Of a stretch of DNA of 64,000 nucleotides, positions 19,146 through 27,551 are shown piece by piece (the first letter of the stretch is position 1; each line of letters begins with the position of its first letter). The stretch spans positions 186,001 through 250,000 of the forward strand of contig NZ_JAJKBJ010000001.1 of NCBI RefSeq assembly GCF_023618015.1, written 5' to 3'. The notes under the pieces were generated by a model. The model did no database searches, had not been told where the DNA came from, and was given only the letters and a program-made list of their open reading frames with translations. The position numbers and the translations under genes are program-made. The stretch comes from Legionella maioricensis. GTDB taxonomy: Bacteria; Pseudomonadota; Gammaproteobacteria; Legionellales; Legionellaceae.

Positions 19146-19567
19146 TGAATTATGATCAAATTTACGCTATAGCTACTCAAGGCATGAATGTAGAAAAACT
19201 ACGAGTAGATGTGGTAGCTAACAATATTGCAAATCAACATTCACTCAAAAGTGCTGATGGTAATTTGTTTCAAGCCAGTCAAGTAATAACCACAGCGAAA
19301 CCTTTTTCTGATTTTCTAGACGGCAAAGGAGATATGGGAATTGATTCAATAGAACTGGTTGCTGAAAATCTACCCCCTAATAAAGTCTATCAACCAGGTC
19401 ATCCAGCAGCTGATAAACAGGGTTATTTAACTTATCCTGGGGTAAATACCATTGATGAAATGACCACCCTCCTCAGAGCATCACGTGCCTACGAAGCCAA
19501 CATCAAAATCATTAATACAGCCCATAACCTTTACTTACAAGCGCTGAGTATAGGAGAAGAACGATGA
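19145..19567 (+). CDS. flgC: Proximal rod protein FlgC
   Basis: The protein has 140 residues, normal length. The N-terminal motif is DVVANNIANQHSLKSADGN. The mid-region PPNKVYQPGHPAADKQGYL is a clear FlgC signature (Y.PxHPdAdxxGYv), and the C-terminal helix is VNTIDEMTTLLRASRAYEAN. Its start shares one base with the flgB stop and its stop overlaps fliE by 4 bases. Confidence 0.93.
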   Translation: MNYDQIYAIATQGMNVEKLRVDVVANNIANQHSLKSADGNLFQASQVITTAKPFSDFLDGKGDMGIDSIELVAENLPPNKVYQPGHPAADKQGYLTYPGVNTIDEMTTLLRASRAYEANIKIINTAHNLYLQALSIGEER

Positions 19568-19857
19568 AAATAGAGAGCCTAAATCATCTGTTTTTAACTC
19601 CAAATACTAAATCCATAGAGGTGACTGAGAAATCAGAAGCATCATTTAGTAACTGGATAAATGAAAAAATTACCAGCACTAATGATCAACTCAATGCTGC
19701 TGACCAGGCTTTAACTCAATTAGCCAGTGGTCATGCGGAAAATTTACACCAAACCATGCTCACGTTGGAGCAAGCAAAATTATCTTTTCAATATATGGAG
19801 CAAATTCGTAACCGCTTGATGAGCGCGTATCAAGATTTGTTAAGAGAGCAAATTTAA
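19564..19857 (+). CDS. fliE: MS ring-rod junction protein FliE
   Basis: The protein has 97 residues, typical for FliE. The conserved C-terminal half is HQTMLTLEQAKLSFQYMEQIRNRL followed by a YQDLLREQI ending, matching the VMiAlqkAnlSfqlmvqVRnKlveAYqeImrM pattern. FliE links the FliF ring to FlgB and is one of the first exported substrates. It overlaps flgC by 4 bases and abuts fliF with no gap. Confidence 0.93.
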   Translation: MKIESLNHLFLTPNTKSIEVTEKSEASFSNWINEKITSTNDQLNAADQALTQLASGHAENLHQTMLTLEQAKLSFQYMEQIRNRLMSAYQDLLREQI

Positions 19858-21165
19858 GTGAATAATATAAAAAAAGCCCTCGAATGGTTTAATACCCTAT
19901 CACAGCAGCGAAAACTGAGCTTGTTGCTATCGATACTATTCATCACTCTGATTACTGTGTTATTCAGCTGGTGGGCCTTATCTCCTACTTATGCTGTATT
20001 ATTTAATCATTTGGATGAACAAGATGCCAATCAAATTTTAAGTCAACTCGAACAGGCCAATATCAATTATCAGTTACGCAATCAAGGTAGCGATATTTTA
20101 ATTGATAAAAAACTGATTGCTAAAACTCGTCTTAAAATTATGGGCAGCGGCATGCAACTGACTGGTAGTGTGGGATTTGAATTATTTGATAAAAGCGATT
20201 TTGGTATGACTGATTTTTCGCAAAAAATCAATTACCAACGTGCCTTACAAGGTGAGCTGGAACGGACTATCTCCAGTTTTGAGGAGGTACGTCAAGCCCG
20301 AGTACATTTAATAATTCCAGAAAGCCATCTCTTTGATAAAGAAAGTAATCAACCTAAAGCCGCGATTACTTTACATTTAAAACAAGCCTTAACCCCTAAA
20401 CAAGTCAAAAGCATGCAACAATTAGTGACTGCAAGCGTTGCTCATTTGACAAATAACAATGTGGTCGTAGTAGATCAGAACGGTAATACACTTTCTGCAA
20501 GTGAAGAAGATAGTTCTCAAACTCAGTTCACTACTAAAAAAACCATAGAGCATTACTTAAATGACAAAGTGGCGCAAATACTCTACAAAATTTTCACTAA
20601 AAACCAAGTCATAGTAAAAATAGATGCCGCCATAAATTACGATGAACTACAACGTGAGTTGATTAAGCCACAAAGCCAAGGGCAAGTAACTCATGAAAAA
20701 GAAATCAAACATTCTTCTACCGGTAAAAAAGAAAAAGATAAAACAAATCAAGAAGTAATTCTTGAAAAATCCTATCAATTTGGTAGTGAAAAAGAATTGT
20801 TTAAACGAGCTAGCGGAACTATAGAAAGACTATCGATTAGTGTAGTCTTACCGCAAAACACGGATAAACAAACTATTGCCCAAGTAGAAAGACTGGTAAA
20901 AAGTACCGTGGGATTTAATGAAAAACGAGGGGATATAATCAGTGTCGAAGCTTTGATAGTCGCTCAGCCACGTTCTTCCATCCCTGTAATTTCTTTTCCC
21001 CAGGAAAAAATGCCTTATGCGTTTGACAAAACTCTAATTTTTTATTTTTTAATTTTATTTATTTTTATGAGTACCGTGGCAATCCTAATGATTAAAAAAG
21101 CCAGGCATAAAAGACGTCAACTGCTTTTAATCGAATTAACTCAATGGCTTACTCACCATGAATAA
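19858..21165 (+). CDS. fliF: MS-ring protein FliF, short C-terminus
   Basis: The protein has 435 residues from GTG 19858, against about 540-570 in motility flagella. It has two transmembrane helices (about 20-42 and 390-410) bracketing the periplasmic ring domains. The signature GSVGFELFDKSDFGMTDF and the block QRALQGELERTISSFEEVRQARVHL are intact, as is LSISVVLP. After the second membrane helix only about 25 residues remain (KKARHKRRQLLLIELTQW...). In motility flagella this cytosolic tail is longer and its end binds FliG. The protein therefore keeps the ring but a minimal rotor-binding tail, matching the tiny FliG-position protein downstream. Confidence 0.93.
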   Translation: MNNIKKALEWFNTLSQQRKLSLLLSILFITLITVLFSWWALSPTYAVLFNHLDEQDANQILSQLEQANINYQLRNQGSDILIDKKLIAKTRLKIMGSGMQLTGSVGFELFDKSDFGMTDFSQKINYQRALQGELERTISSFEEVRQARVHLIIPESHLFDKESNQPKAAITLHLKQALTPKQVKSMQQLVTASVAHLTNNNVVVVDQNGNTLSASEEDSSQTQFTTKKTIEHYLNDKVAQILYKIFTKNQVIVKIDAAINYDELQRELIKPQSQGQVTHEKEIKHSSTGKKEKDKTNQEVILEKSYQFGSEKELFKRASGTIERLSISVVLPQNTDKQTIAQVERLVKSTVGFNEKRGDIISVEALIVAQPRSSIPVISFPQEKMPYAFDKTLIFYFLILFIFMSTVAILMIKKARHKRRQLLLIELTQWLTHHE

Positions 21166-21595
21166 CGAATTTAAAAAACTCTTGTTAAAAATTGCAAACT
21201 TACCGTTAGCCGATCAAAAATGGGTTCTAAATCAATTAACCCCCAAACAACTAAAGCAATTCACCCAATGGCAAGGCGATTCCTTACTGAATAAAGCAAG
21301 ACGATTTCGCAAATTACCGTGTCCTCAATTGCCTCAAATTTCTCCCAGCCCTCCACTACCCGATTTATGTAAGCAACTTACTCAACAATCACCTCTTTAT
21401 ATCGCGATTATCCTGGAACAAGGACAATTTAAATGGGCGCAAGAATTTATCGAGTCTCATGAACAGAGAGAAGAAATAAAACAACTCATCCATGAAGGAG
21501 TTTGTTTTATTAAACCTGCAACCAAAAAATGTACTTTTAAACAATGGCAAGACCGGTTGAGTTTTATGGAGCAACTGGAGAATATTCATGGCTAA
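21158..21595 (+). CDS. Small protein in the FliG position, probable miniature FliG
   Basis: The protein has 145 residues and lies exactly where fliG is expected, between fliF (8-bp overlap) and fliH (8-bp overlap). FliG is normally about 330 residues. Two segments recall FliG: residues about 8-38 (KIANLPLADQKWVLNQLTPK), similar to the N-domain helical pair that grips FliF, and about 73-95 (QQSPLYIAIILEQGQFKWAQ), similar to the middle-domain HPQTIAxILxxLxxxxA. No C-terminal torque helix with its charged residues is present. A role as a minimal adaptor between the MS ring and FliM/FliN-like proteins is inference. It could also be an unrelated system-specific adaptor. Confidence 0.55.
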   Translation: MNNEFKKLLLKIANLPLADQKWVLNQLTPKQLKQFTQWQGDSLLNKARRFRKLPCPQLPQISPSPPLPDLCKQLTQQSPLYIAIILEQGQFKWAQEFIESHEQREEIKQLIHEGVCFIKPATKKCTFKQWQDRLSFMEQLENIHG

Positions 21596-22238
21596 ATTAT
21601 TTAAAAATGCGGTAATCAGTCCGGAAGTAACTTATTTAACCGCTCACGAATCAGTACTTAATTTAAATCAAGATCCGGTTTTAGACAGTACCCAACCATC
21701 AATAAATGAAGAACAATTGAAAGCAATGCAAAATGAAGCTTATCAACAAGGCTATATCTCAGGCAAGGAAGCAGGAAAAACCCTTATTGAAGAGCAAATT
21801 ACTCTTTTGAAAAAACAACTTGAGGCAGCATTACTGGCAATACCCCAAGCCATAGCGCAAAATCGATTGGAGTTAAGTAACGAAATTGCAAATATTGTAT
21901 TACATATTACTCAACAATTTTTTCTTGAAAAAGAATCTAATCCTAAAGCATTAAAGCTTCAAATAAATCAACTACTAAAACAATTAAATAATAAACAATC
22001 TATTGAGCTTTATTTACATCCCAAAGAAATCGACATCTTACAAAAAGGATTAGTCCAGTTAGATGCAAACCATTTAAATGGCTTGAAAATAAAAAGTAAT
22101 GACAGTCTGATTTTAGGTGGTTATGTCATCAAAACAGAACACGGTATGTTTGATGCCAGTATAGAAAAACAAATTGATAGACTGAAAGATCTTTTATTGC
22201 AGCTAAGAAAAAGAGGGCTACATGCACCCCTGGATTAA
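21588..22238 (+). CDS. fliH: Flagellar-type ATPase regulator FliH
   Basis: The protein has 216 residues. It has the FliH layout: a variable N-terminus, the conserved NEAYQQGYISGKEAGK glycine-repeat helix, a long helical stalk, and a C-terminal domain with IELYLHPKEIDILQKGL and the G-G-Y-x-I element (LILGGYVIKTEHGMFDAS). FliH dimers hold the FliI ATPase at the C ring and export gate. It overlaps its neighbours on both sides, with 17 bases shared with fliI. Confidence 0.88.
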   Translation: MAKLFKNAVISPEVTYLTAHESVLNLNQDPVLDSTQPSINEEQLKAMQNEAYQQGYISGKEAGKTLIEEQITLLKKQLEAALLAIPQAIAQNRLELSNEIANIVLHITQQFFLEKESNPKALKLQINQLLKQLNNKQSIELYLHPKEIDILQKGLVQLDANHLNGLKIKSNDSLILGGYVIKTEHGMFDASIEKQIDRLKDLLLQLRKRGLHAPLD

Positions 22239-23514
22239 ACACTTATCAGCTACCGAACGATTAGGCGAGATAGAACAATTTGTAGGATTAAAAATGGTTG
22301 CTAATGGCCCACCCCAAACATTTATAGGTGAGGTCTGTGACATTTTAGATCAAAATTATCAACCCATAATGCAGGCTGAAGTCATTGGGTTTGATCAGGG
22401 AAAAGTGTATTTAATGCCGTATGATAATGCCCCCATTCGGATGGGCTATCAAGTCAGAGCTACTGGACAACAACTTTCTATTGATGTTGGCAACGATCTG
22501 CTTGGTCAGGTAGTTGATGCATTCGCTCAACCAATTGATAAACAAATTAAACTCTCTTGCAAACACAGTATTCTTACCCAAAATAAAAAAATTAACCCTT
22601 TTAACCGTAAGCCCATCACTGAGCGTTTACATACGGGAGTTCATGCAATAGATAGCCTCCTCCCATTGGGAAAGGGACAAAGAGTAGGTTTATTTGCTGG
22701 TAGTGGTGTGGGAAAAAGTATGCTCATGGGAAACATAGCTCAAAATATTGACAGTGACATCAATGTGATTGCTTTAATTGGGGAACGTGGCCGGGAAGTG
22801 AATGATTTTATCTTTAATCATTTAAACGAAGTCACAATGCAAAAAACTGTTTTAGTTATAGCCTGCAGTGATGAGTCCGCCCTTATTCGTCGACAAGCAG
22901 CCTATACAGCTACAGCTATTGCAGAATATTTTTGCCACCAACAAGGAAAAAGTGTCCTGTTATTTATGGACTCCATTACGCGCTTCGCCATGGCACAACG
23001 AGAAATCAGCTTAAGTTTAGGAGAGCCTCCTACCGCTCGTGGCTATACTCCCAGTGTTTTTTCCCTTTTGCCTGGAATAATAGAGCGCACCGGTAATTTT
23101 AAACAGCACGGGAGTATCAGTGCTTTATATACCGTTTTAGTCGAAGGTGATGACTTTAATGAGCCCCTTGCAGATCATATGCGTGCATTATTGGATGGGC
23201 ATATCGTGCTAACCAGAGAGTTAGCCCAACGCGGCCATTACCCTGCAATTTCTATACTGCAAAGTATTTCACGGTTAAGCAAACAATTACTCTCACCTAG
23301 CGAACAAAAAATAGTAAGTCAAATTATTTCCATGCTGAGTATTTATCAACAAAATAAAGACTTAATTGAATTAGGAGCGTATAAGCCGGGCTCTAATATT
23401 CCCTTAGATAATGCGGTAAGCCGTGTTAACGCTATTAACCAGATATTAATCCAAGATAAAACACCTGCTATATCTTTTGTTGATCTCATCAATCGCTTTA
23501 AGGAGATCCTTTAA
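22222..23514 (+). CDS. fliI: Type III export ATPase FliI
   Basis: The protein has 430 residues and is homologous to F1-ATPase beta subunits. The Walker A motif GSGVGKS is at 160-166 and the Walker B region is VLLFMDSITRFAMAQREI. GERGREVNDF and the substrate-entry loop GEPPTARGYTPSVFSLLPGI are family signatures of FliI/SctN. It energises unloading and unfolding of substrates at the gate. All catalytic motifs are intact, arguing that export is functional. The stop shares one base with the fliJ start. Confidence 0.96.
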   Translation: MHPWIKHLSATERLGEIEQFVGLKMVANGPPQTFIGEVCDILDQNYQPIMQAEVIGFDQGKVYLMPYDNAPIRMGYQVRATGQQLSIDVGNDLLGQVVDAFAQPIDKQIKLSCKHSILTQNKKINPFNRKPITERLHTGVHAIDSLLPLGKGQRVGLFAGSGVGKSMLMGNIAQNIDSDINVIALIGERGREVNDFIFNHLNEVTMQKTVLVIACSDESALIRRQAAYTATAIAEYFCHQQGKSVLLFMDSITRFAMAQREISLSLGEPPTARGYTPSVFSLLPGIIERTGNFKQHGSISALYTVLVEGDDFNEPLADHMRALLDGHIVLTRELAQRGHYPAISILQSISRLSKQLLSPSEQKIVSQIISMLSIYQQNKDLIELGAYKPGSNIPLDNAVSRVNAINQILIQDKTPAISFVDLINRFKEIL

Positions 23515-23939
23515 TGAATCAATCGCTAACAGCCCTAATGACTAAATTAAACTGGCAACGTACTGAACTGAATACACATTTACAGTCTGTTGAAAATGAA
23601 TCAGGGAAAGTAAAACTTCAACTTGAAGAATTGGAGCAAAAACTTAATCAATCCTGCGTTACCCCTTTCCTGATTAATCCAGAACTTGAAATCAACAGGC
23701 TCAACTTCATTGCTCAGCTAAACGAACAAAAAGAAACATTAGGGCTAATTTTAAAGAAACATCAGGCTTTAGAGATCAAATTAAAAGATAAATTACACCG
23801 GACTAAGACGGAATTAAAAATGCTGGAAAGATATCTGGAAAGAGAACAGCACAATCAGCAAGGGCAACAAAAGAAAATACACGAGCATAGCCTGGATGAA
23901 TGGGTCATACAAAAAAGGAATCGTTATGAAAATCAATGA
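23514..23939 (+). CDS. fliJ: Flagellar-type export stalk protein FliJ
   Basis: The protein has 141 residues, almost entirely a two-stranded coiled-coil pattern (LNWQRTELNTHLQSVENE, LKKHQALEIKLKDKLHRTK) ending in a basic, dispensable tail. Size, helical nature and position directly behind fliI identify it as FliJ, which sits in the pore of the FliI hexamer and activates the FlhA motor. Sequence alone is weakly diagnostic. Confidence 0.8.
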   Translation: MNQSLTALMTKLNWQRTELNTHLQSVENESGKVKLQLEELEQKLNQSCVTPFLINPELEINRLNFIAQLNEQKETLGLILKKHQALEIKLKDKLHRTKTELKMLERYLEREQHNQQGQQKKIHEHSLDEWVIQKRNRYENQ

Positions 23940-24576
23940 GCAATTAGAATTAATGTTCCCCCATACCCCCAAAAAGAATCTCCATGATATGTTGGACTTT
24001 GAACAGTTGATCAACACCCCTACCAAACAAAATAGTGGTGATGAATATTATTGGCAACATCAGGATCAATTACAACAATCGAGTTTACAATTTAATCCTC
24101 AGCCTATAGCAAATCAATCAAAGAAAACAAAAGTCTTGGAAAAGGAAACGATTATGTATAATCCAGAAGGGCATTTGCAAATAACAAATAGTCCAATTCG
24201 ACAGAATCGATACCCTTTTCAATATGAAAAACAGAATAATACCGTTTTAAACACCAAAGTATCTCAAATTTTTAGAGAATTAGAACCAAAACTCAACCCA
24301 ATACTAATGTCTGTTGAAACACCTGAGACATCTCAAAAAACAGACGAATTGGATCAATTTAAAGAAATAAATGCAATTGATTCCTTACCCTACAACCCCA
24401 ATGAGTTTAAAAATCATCATCTATTTATTCACAATAAACAAGTGGAGTTAACTCTCAATATCCAAAATCTAGCTCCGGATGAACAAAAAGAATTCACTAG
24501 CATGATGAGAAATCATTTAAAAAATAAAGGCCTTACTCTGAGTAAACTAATCATTAATGGAGTAGAAAATGACTGA
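23926..24576 (+). CDS. Probable miniature hook-length protein FliK
   Basis: The protein has 216 residues from ATG 23926, which follows AAAGGAA by 5 bases; an in-frame ATG at 23896 is deeper inside fliJ. The N-terminal about 160 residues are Gln/Asn-rich and disordered-looking. The C-terminal about 45 residues (VELTLNIQNLAPDEQKEF, HLKNKGLTLSKLIINGV) resemble the end of the FliK specificity-switch domain, which has a V.L.l....... LR..L...Gl.l..v.v pattern. Position between fliJ and flgD is the usual place of fliK. It is much shorter than typical FliK (375 or more residues), which would predict a short hook if the ruler model holds. Confidence 0.6.
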   Translation: MKINEQLELMFPHTPKKNLHDMLDFEQLINTPTKQNSGDEYYWQHQDQLQQSSLQFNPQPIANQSKKTKVLEKETIMYNPEGHLQITNSPIRQNRYPFQYEKQNNTVLNTKVSQIFRELEPKLNPILMSVETPETSQKTDELDQFKEINAIDSLPYNPNEFKNHHLFIHNKQVELTLNIQNLAPDEQKEFTSMMRNHLKNKGLTLSKLIINGVEND

Positions 24577-24940
24577 ACCTGTCAATGCAACAGGAATGGA
24601 CCAGGCAGATTACTTAAAATTGTTCATGCAAGAACTGACCTATCAAGATCCTTTAAAACCCGTGGATAACCGTGAGTTCATGGCTCAAATGGCACAGTTT
24701 TCTTCTCTACAAGAGGCGAGAACAACAAATGCAAATTTGACCCAATTACTCGGAATGACTAGTGGCAATCAGAGTCTGAGTTTACTGGGAAAAAAGGTAA
24801 GACTAAAAAATGCAGAGGACGAAGGCAAAGTCTCTACCGTAGAGTTTCATACCGATGAGCCACCCAAAGTGACTGTAATCATGAACAATGGTGAGATTAC
24901 GAAAGTAGATTTAGGACAAATTATTGAGGTTAAGGATTAA
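24569..24940 (+). CDS. flgD: Hook cap protein FlgD, short form
   Basis: The protein has 123 residues, against about 220-240 in most flagella. The conserved N-terminal block is nearly perfect: DYLKLFMQELTYQDPLKPVD followed by FMAQMAQFSSLQE. The C-terminal beta domains are reduced to one small piece (LLGKKVRL ... VTVIMNNGEITKVDLGQI). FlgD caps the growing hook. Such short versions occur in some flagella, but the second Tudor/FnIII part is clearly missing here. It overlaps the FliK-like gene by 8 bases. Confidence 0.92.
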   Translation: MTEPVNATGMDQADYLKLFMQELTYQDPLKPVDNREFMAQMAQFSSLQEARTTNANLTQLLGMTSGNQSLSLLGKKVRLKNAEDEGKVSTVEFHTDEPPKVTVIMNNGEITKVDLGQIIEVKD

Positions 24941-24941
24941 C

Positions 24942-26210
24942 ATGACGAATACTTATTATACCAGTTTATCAGGCATGCTTGCTGCAAGTTATGGCTTACA
25001 GAACACGTCAAACAACGTTGCCAACATGCAAAGTCCCGGTTTTAAACGTAATGACGTATTTTATTCGTCTTTAGGTAATGGCAATGGCGAAGAAGGATTA
25101 GGATCGGGAGTGTGCATTGGAGGAAATGCTACCAACTTTAGTGATGGCAAGTACTTGGAAACCAGCAACCCTTCTGATTTAGCGATAGTAGGCCAAGGTT
25201 TTTTTGTAATCAGACTCAAAAGTGGAGAGCTACTGTATACGCGCGATGGAGAGTTTGGTTTTAATAATGACGGGGTGCTCATCGACCGACATAGTGGAGG
25301 TCAAGTACAGGGATACAACAATGCAGGCAATCTGGCTCCCATCCATGAAAAAGGCCCTAAAACATCAGCTGGGAAAGCTACGCAGGAAGTATTTCTCAAG
25401 GGACAATTTATCCTTCGTGAAAAATCAGAGGCGGATAAAAACCAACCAGGCCCCTTTAAAAATAAATATGAGGACATAATCTTTTCGGTAATAAACATCT
25501 ATGATGCCCAAGGCAAAGCGCATGAAATAAAACTTCAATTTCAATCGACCCCAGTTTTAGTTAATGGTGACAGTACTAATATCCCGGATAATGGCACCAG
25601 TTGGGATCTGGTTAATATGATCTGTAATGATACGGAAATTAGTTTTTCTTATGACCAAAAAATTATTTTCAATGACTTATCTCAGGGGGCAAAACTTGAA
25701 AATAGTTCCATCCAGTTTACTTTAAATGGCCAACAGAATGTAACGCTTAAATTCGGTAACTTTAAAGAAGGAGCAGACAGCTCTGTCCAACTGAAGGACT
25801 CCAAACTCAATCCGGAAGGTACTAAAATTGAAGTTTTTCAAAATGATGGTTATGGCGAAGGCAAACAAATCAGTTTTACTTTCGATGAAAACGGCCAAAT
25901 TGCGTATAACTATGACAATGGACAAACAATAGAAGGCATCTTTGTCGGCTTAGCGCGATTCGATGATTTGGAACACACGCTGGTACAAACCAAGGATAAT
26001 CTATTTAGAGCGAAAAGTGATAACGGAATACACTTGGGACGCGCGAATAAAGATGGTTTTGGAAGCATCAAAGCCAAGCAAGTTGAAACGTCAAATGTGG
26101 ACTCCACCACTGAATTTGCCAATATTGTGATCTTACAAAGAATGTTTCAGGCTTGTTCCCAGATAATGGATATAGACAAACAATTATTAGAAGGACTTGA
26201 ATCCAAATGA
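24942..26210 (+). CDS. flgE: Hook protein FlgE
   Basis: The protein has 422 residues from ATG 24942, one base after the flgD stop and behind GGTTAAGGA. The N-terminal signature is LQNTSNNVANMQSPGFKR and the C-terminal helix is KAKQVETSNVDSTTEFANIV followed by ILQRMFQACSQIMD. AIVGQGFFVIR and YTRDGEFGFNNDGVL fit FlgE. The central region folds as the hook D1/D2 domains. This is the most distal structural subunit encoded in the operon: no FlgK, FlgL, FliD or flagellin follows. Confidence 0.92.
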   Translation: MTNTYYTSLSGMLAASYGLQNTSNNVANMQSPGFKRNDVFYSSLGNGNGEEGLGSGVCIGGNATNFSDGKYLETSNPSDLAIVGQGFFVIRLKSGELLYTRDGEFGFNNDGVLIDRHSGGQVQGYNNAGNLAPIHEKGPKTSAGKATQEVFLKGQFILREKSEADKNQPGPFKNKYEDIIFSVINIYDAQGKAHEIKLQFQSTPVLVNGDSTNIPDNGTSWDLVNMICNDTEISFSYDQKIIFNDLSQGAKLENSSIQFTLNGQQNVTLKFGNFKEGADSSVQLKDSKLNPEGTKIEVFQNDGYGEGKQISFTFDENGQIAYNYDNGQTIEGIFVGLARFDDLEHTLVQTKDNLFRAKSDNGIHLGRANKDGFGSIKAKQVETSNVDSTTEFANIVILQRMFQACSQIMDIDKQLLEGLESK

Positions 26211-26917
26211 TTAAGCCCTATAGATTAATTAACTCGTTTGAAATGGGACAACTTAATCAACATTTTACCCAAGTAATCCGATCATGGAGTAATGAATATG
26301 CAAGGACTCCTTTAATTATGAATCTGGCCCCCCCCCCTGATAATTATTCAATTAACAATGGGTTACATATTCTTACTGAAAAAGATCCTTTGGCAATCAT
26401 AGAGAAACACTATATAGGGATATTCAATCAAATATTATTTGGTGAAAATGAGCCTTGTTTCAACTCCGTCAGTCAAGAATTGATGTATATTTTGTTGTAT
26501 CAGTTGTTCAAAGTGGAACATTGCGTCATTGAGGAGGTAGTACAGCCATCACCAAATTGGTTTTACCGGGGTTCAACCTGTCTTATTTTAACCTTAAGTA
26601 TCAACCAGAATAATGTCACTATTATTCTTAACCCCGATTGGGTTTATCAATGTCTATCGCCAAATGAAACACTAAAAAATAATCTTTGCCCACTAGATGA
26701 AGCACTGGCAGAACAAACACTTGCCTTGAATTTAGAACTACTTCCTCTTAACATCTCCATTAAACAGCTACTTAATATACAAGCAGGTGATGTAATTGTT
26801 ACAGAACACCCTATAACTACGCCCCTAAGATTAACTAGAAATAACCAAGTTTTAGCTCAGACTGAACTTGGCCAATCATCCCATTATAAATCAATACTGC
26901 TAAAGAGGTTCTCATGA
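26207..26917 (+). CDS. FliM/SctQ-like C-ring protein with C-terminal SpoA domain
   Basis: The protein has 236 residues, against about 330 for FliM. The C-terminal about 65 residues are a SpoA (FliM/FliN C-terminal) domain: LNLELLPLNISIKQLLNIQAG, then DVIVTEHPITTPLRLTRNNQV with the L-G ending. The N-terminal part is divergent and lacks the LSQxEIDALL motif through which FliM binds CheY-P. The size and design resemble SctQ of injectisomes as much as FliM. Position between flgE and fliN and a 4-base overlap on each side place it in the cytosolic sorting/C-ring complex. Confidence 0.7.
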   Translation: MIKPYRLINSFEMGQLNQHFTQVIRSWSNEYARTPLIMNLAPPPDNYSINNGLHILTEKDPLAIIEKHYIGIFNQILFGENEPCFNSVSQELMYILLYQLFKVEHCVIEEVVQPSPNWFYRGSTCLILTLSINQNNVTIILNPDWVYQCLSPNETLKNNLCPLDEALAEQTLALNLELLPLNISIKQLLNIQAGDVIVTEHPITTPLRLTRNNQVLAQTELGQSSHYKSILLKRFS

Positions 26918-27216
26918 GTATTAGCGTTAAAAAAATAGCTTTAACTGAACAACAATCTCAAACTGAAGGCCAATTGATTAATAATAATTATTTAGGCTTG
27001 GTAGGCAATATCGAAGTGCAATGCAGTGTTCGCATAGGCACCCTTCATATGACTATTGCACAATTAAAACAACTCAAATCAGAACAGGTACTTTCTTTGG
27101 AGCAAAAAACCAATGAGCCCATTGAGCTTGTTCTTAATGATAGAGTAATAGCCAGGGGGGAGTTAATGAGTTATGAGGACAATTTTGCAATACAAATAAC
27201 TGAGGTCACTTGTTAA
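26914..27216 (+). CDS. fliN: C-ring protein FliN
   Basis: The protein has 100 residues, essentially one SpoA domain: LVGNIEVQCSVRIGTLHMTI followed by AQLKQLKSEQVLSLEQKT and the closing VIARGELMSYEDNFAIQITEV. This is the FliN pattern (vel.velG......elL.l..Gdvi.Ld). FliN docks FliH-FliI under the export gate. It overlaps the FliM-like gene by 4 bases and shares its stop with the fliO start (TAATG). Confidence 0.9.
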   Translation: MSISVKKIALTEQQSQTEGQLINNNYLGLVGNIEVQCSVRIGTLHMTIAQLKQLKSEQVLSLEQKTNEPIELVLNDRVIARGELMSYEDNFAIQITEVTC

Positions 27217-27551
27217 TGCGTCAGCTTACAACGTTTATTTTAATCTTTTTAGTTAATCCCTTATTTGCTGAAGAGACAATTAATTTTAAAAAAGAACTGG
27301 TTACGACAGTTCACTGGTTTCCCTACGGCATCGTCTTAATCCTATTGTTTATCGCTTTATTGCTTTTAGCTAAAAATTCAAAAAAGGTAATCAGTACCAA
27401 TGCAAAATGTAAGATCATTGAAAGAATAGCTGTGCATCATAAAACCAAAGTCTATGTTATTGTTTATCAAGGGCAGAAATTCCTGGTGGCAGATAATCAA
27501 AATTCACTAGCAATCCATGCGTTACAAGAGACCTCTTCTGCTTATGAATAA
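27216..27551 (+). CDS. fliO: Flagellar-type gate assembly protein FliO
   Basis: The protein has 111 residues from the ATG overlapping the fliN stop; a TTG two codons earlier is less likely. It has an N-terminal signal-like segment, a second transmembrane helix (YGIVLILLFIALLLLA) and a small cytosolic domain with IIERIAVHHKTKVYVIVYQGQKFLVA, which matches FliO (v.e...lg.k..l.lV.v.g..ylig). FliO is a scaffold for FliP ring assembly. The family is weakly conserved; position just before fliP supports the call. Confidence 0.82.
   Translation: MRQLTTFILIFLVNPLFAEETINFKKELVTTVHWFPYGIVLILLFIALLLLAKNSKKVISTNAKCKIIERIAVHHKTKVYVIVYQGQKFLVADNQNSLAIHALQETSSAYE

Noticed and set aside
21158..21595. Calling this gene fliG outright
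   Set aside because: Only two short segments resemble FliG; the torque domain is absent, so the symbol was withheld.
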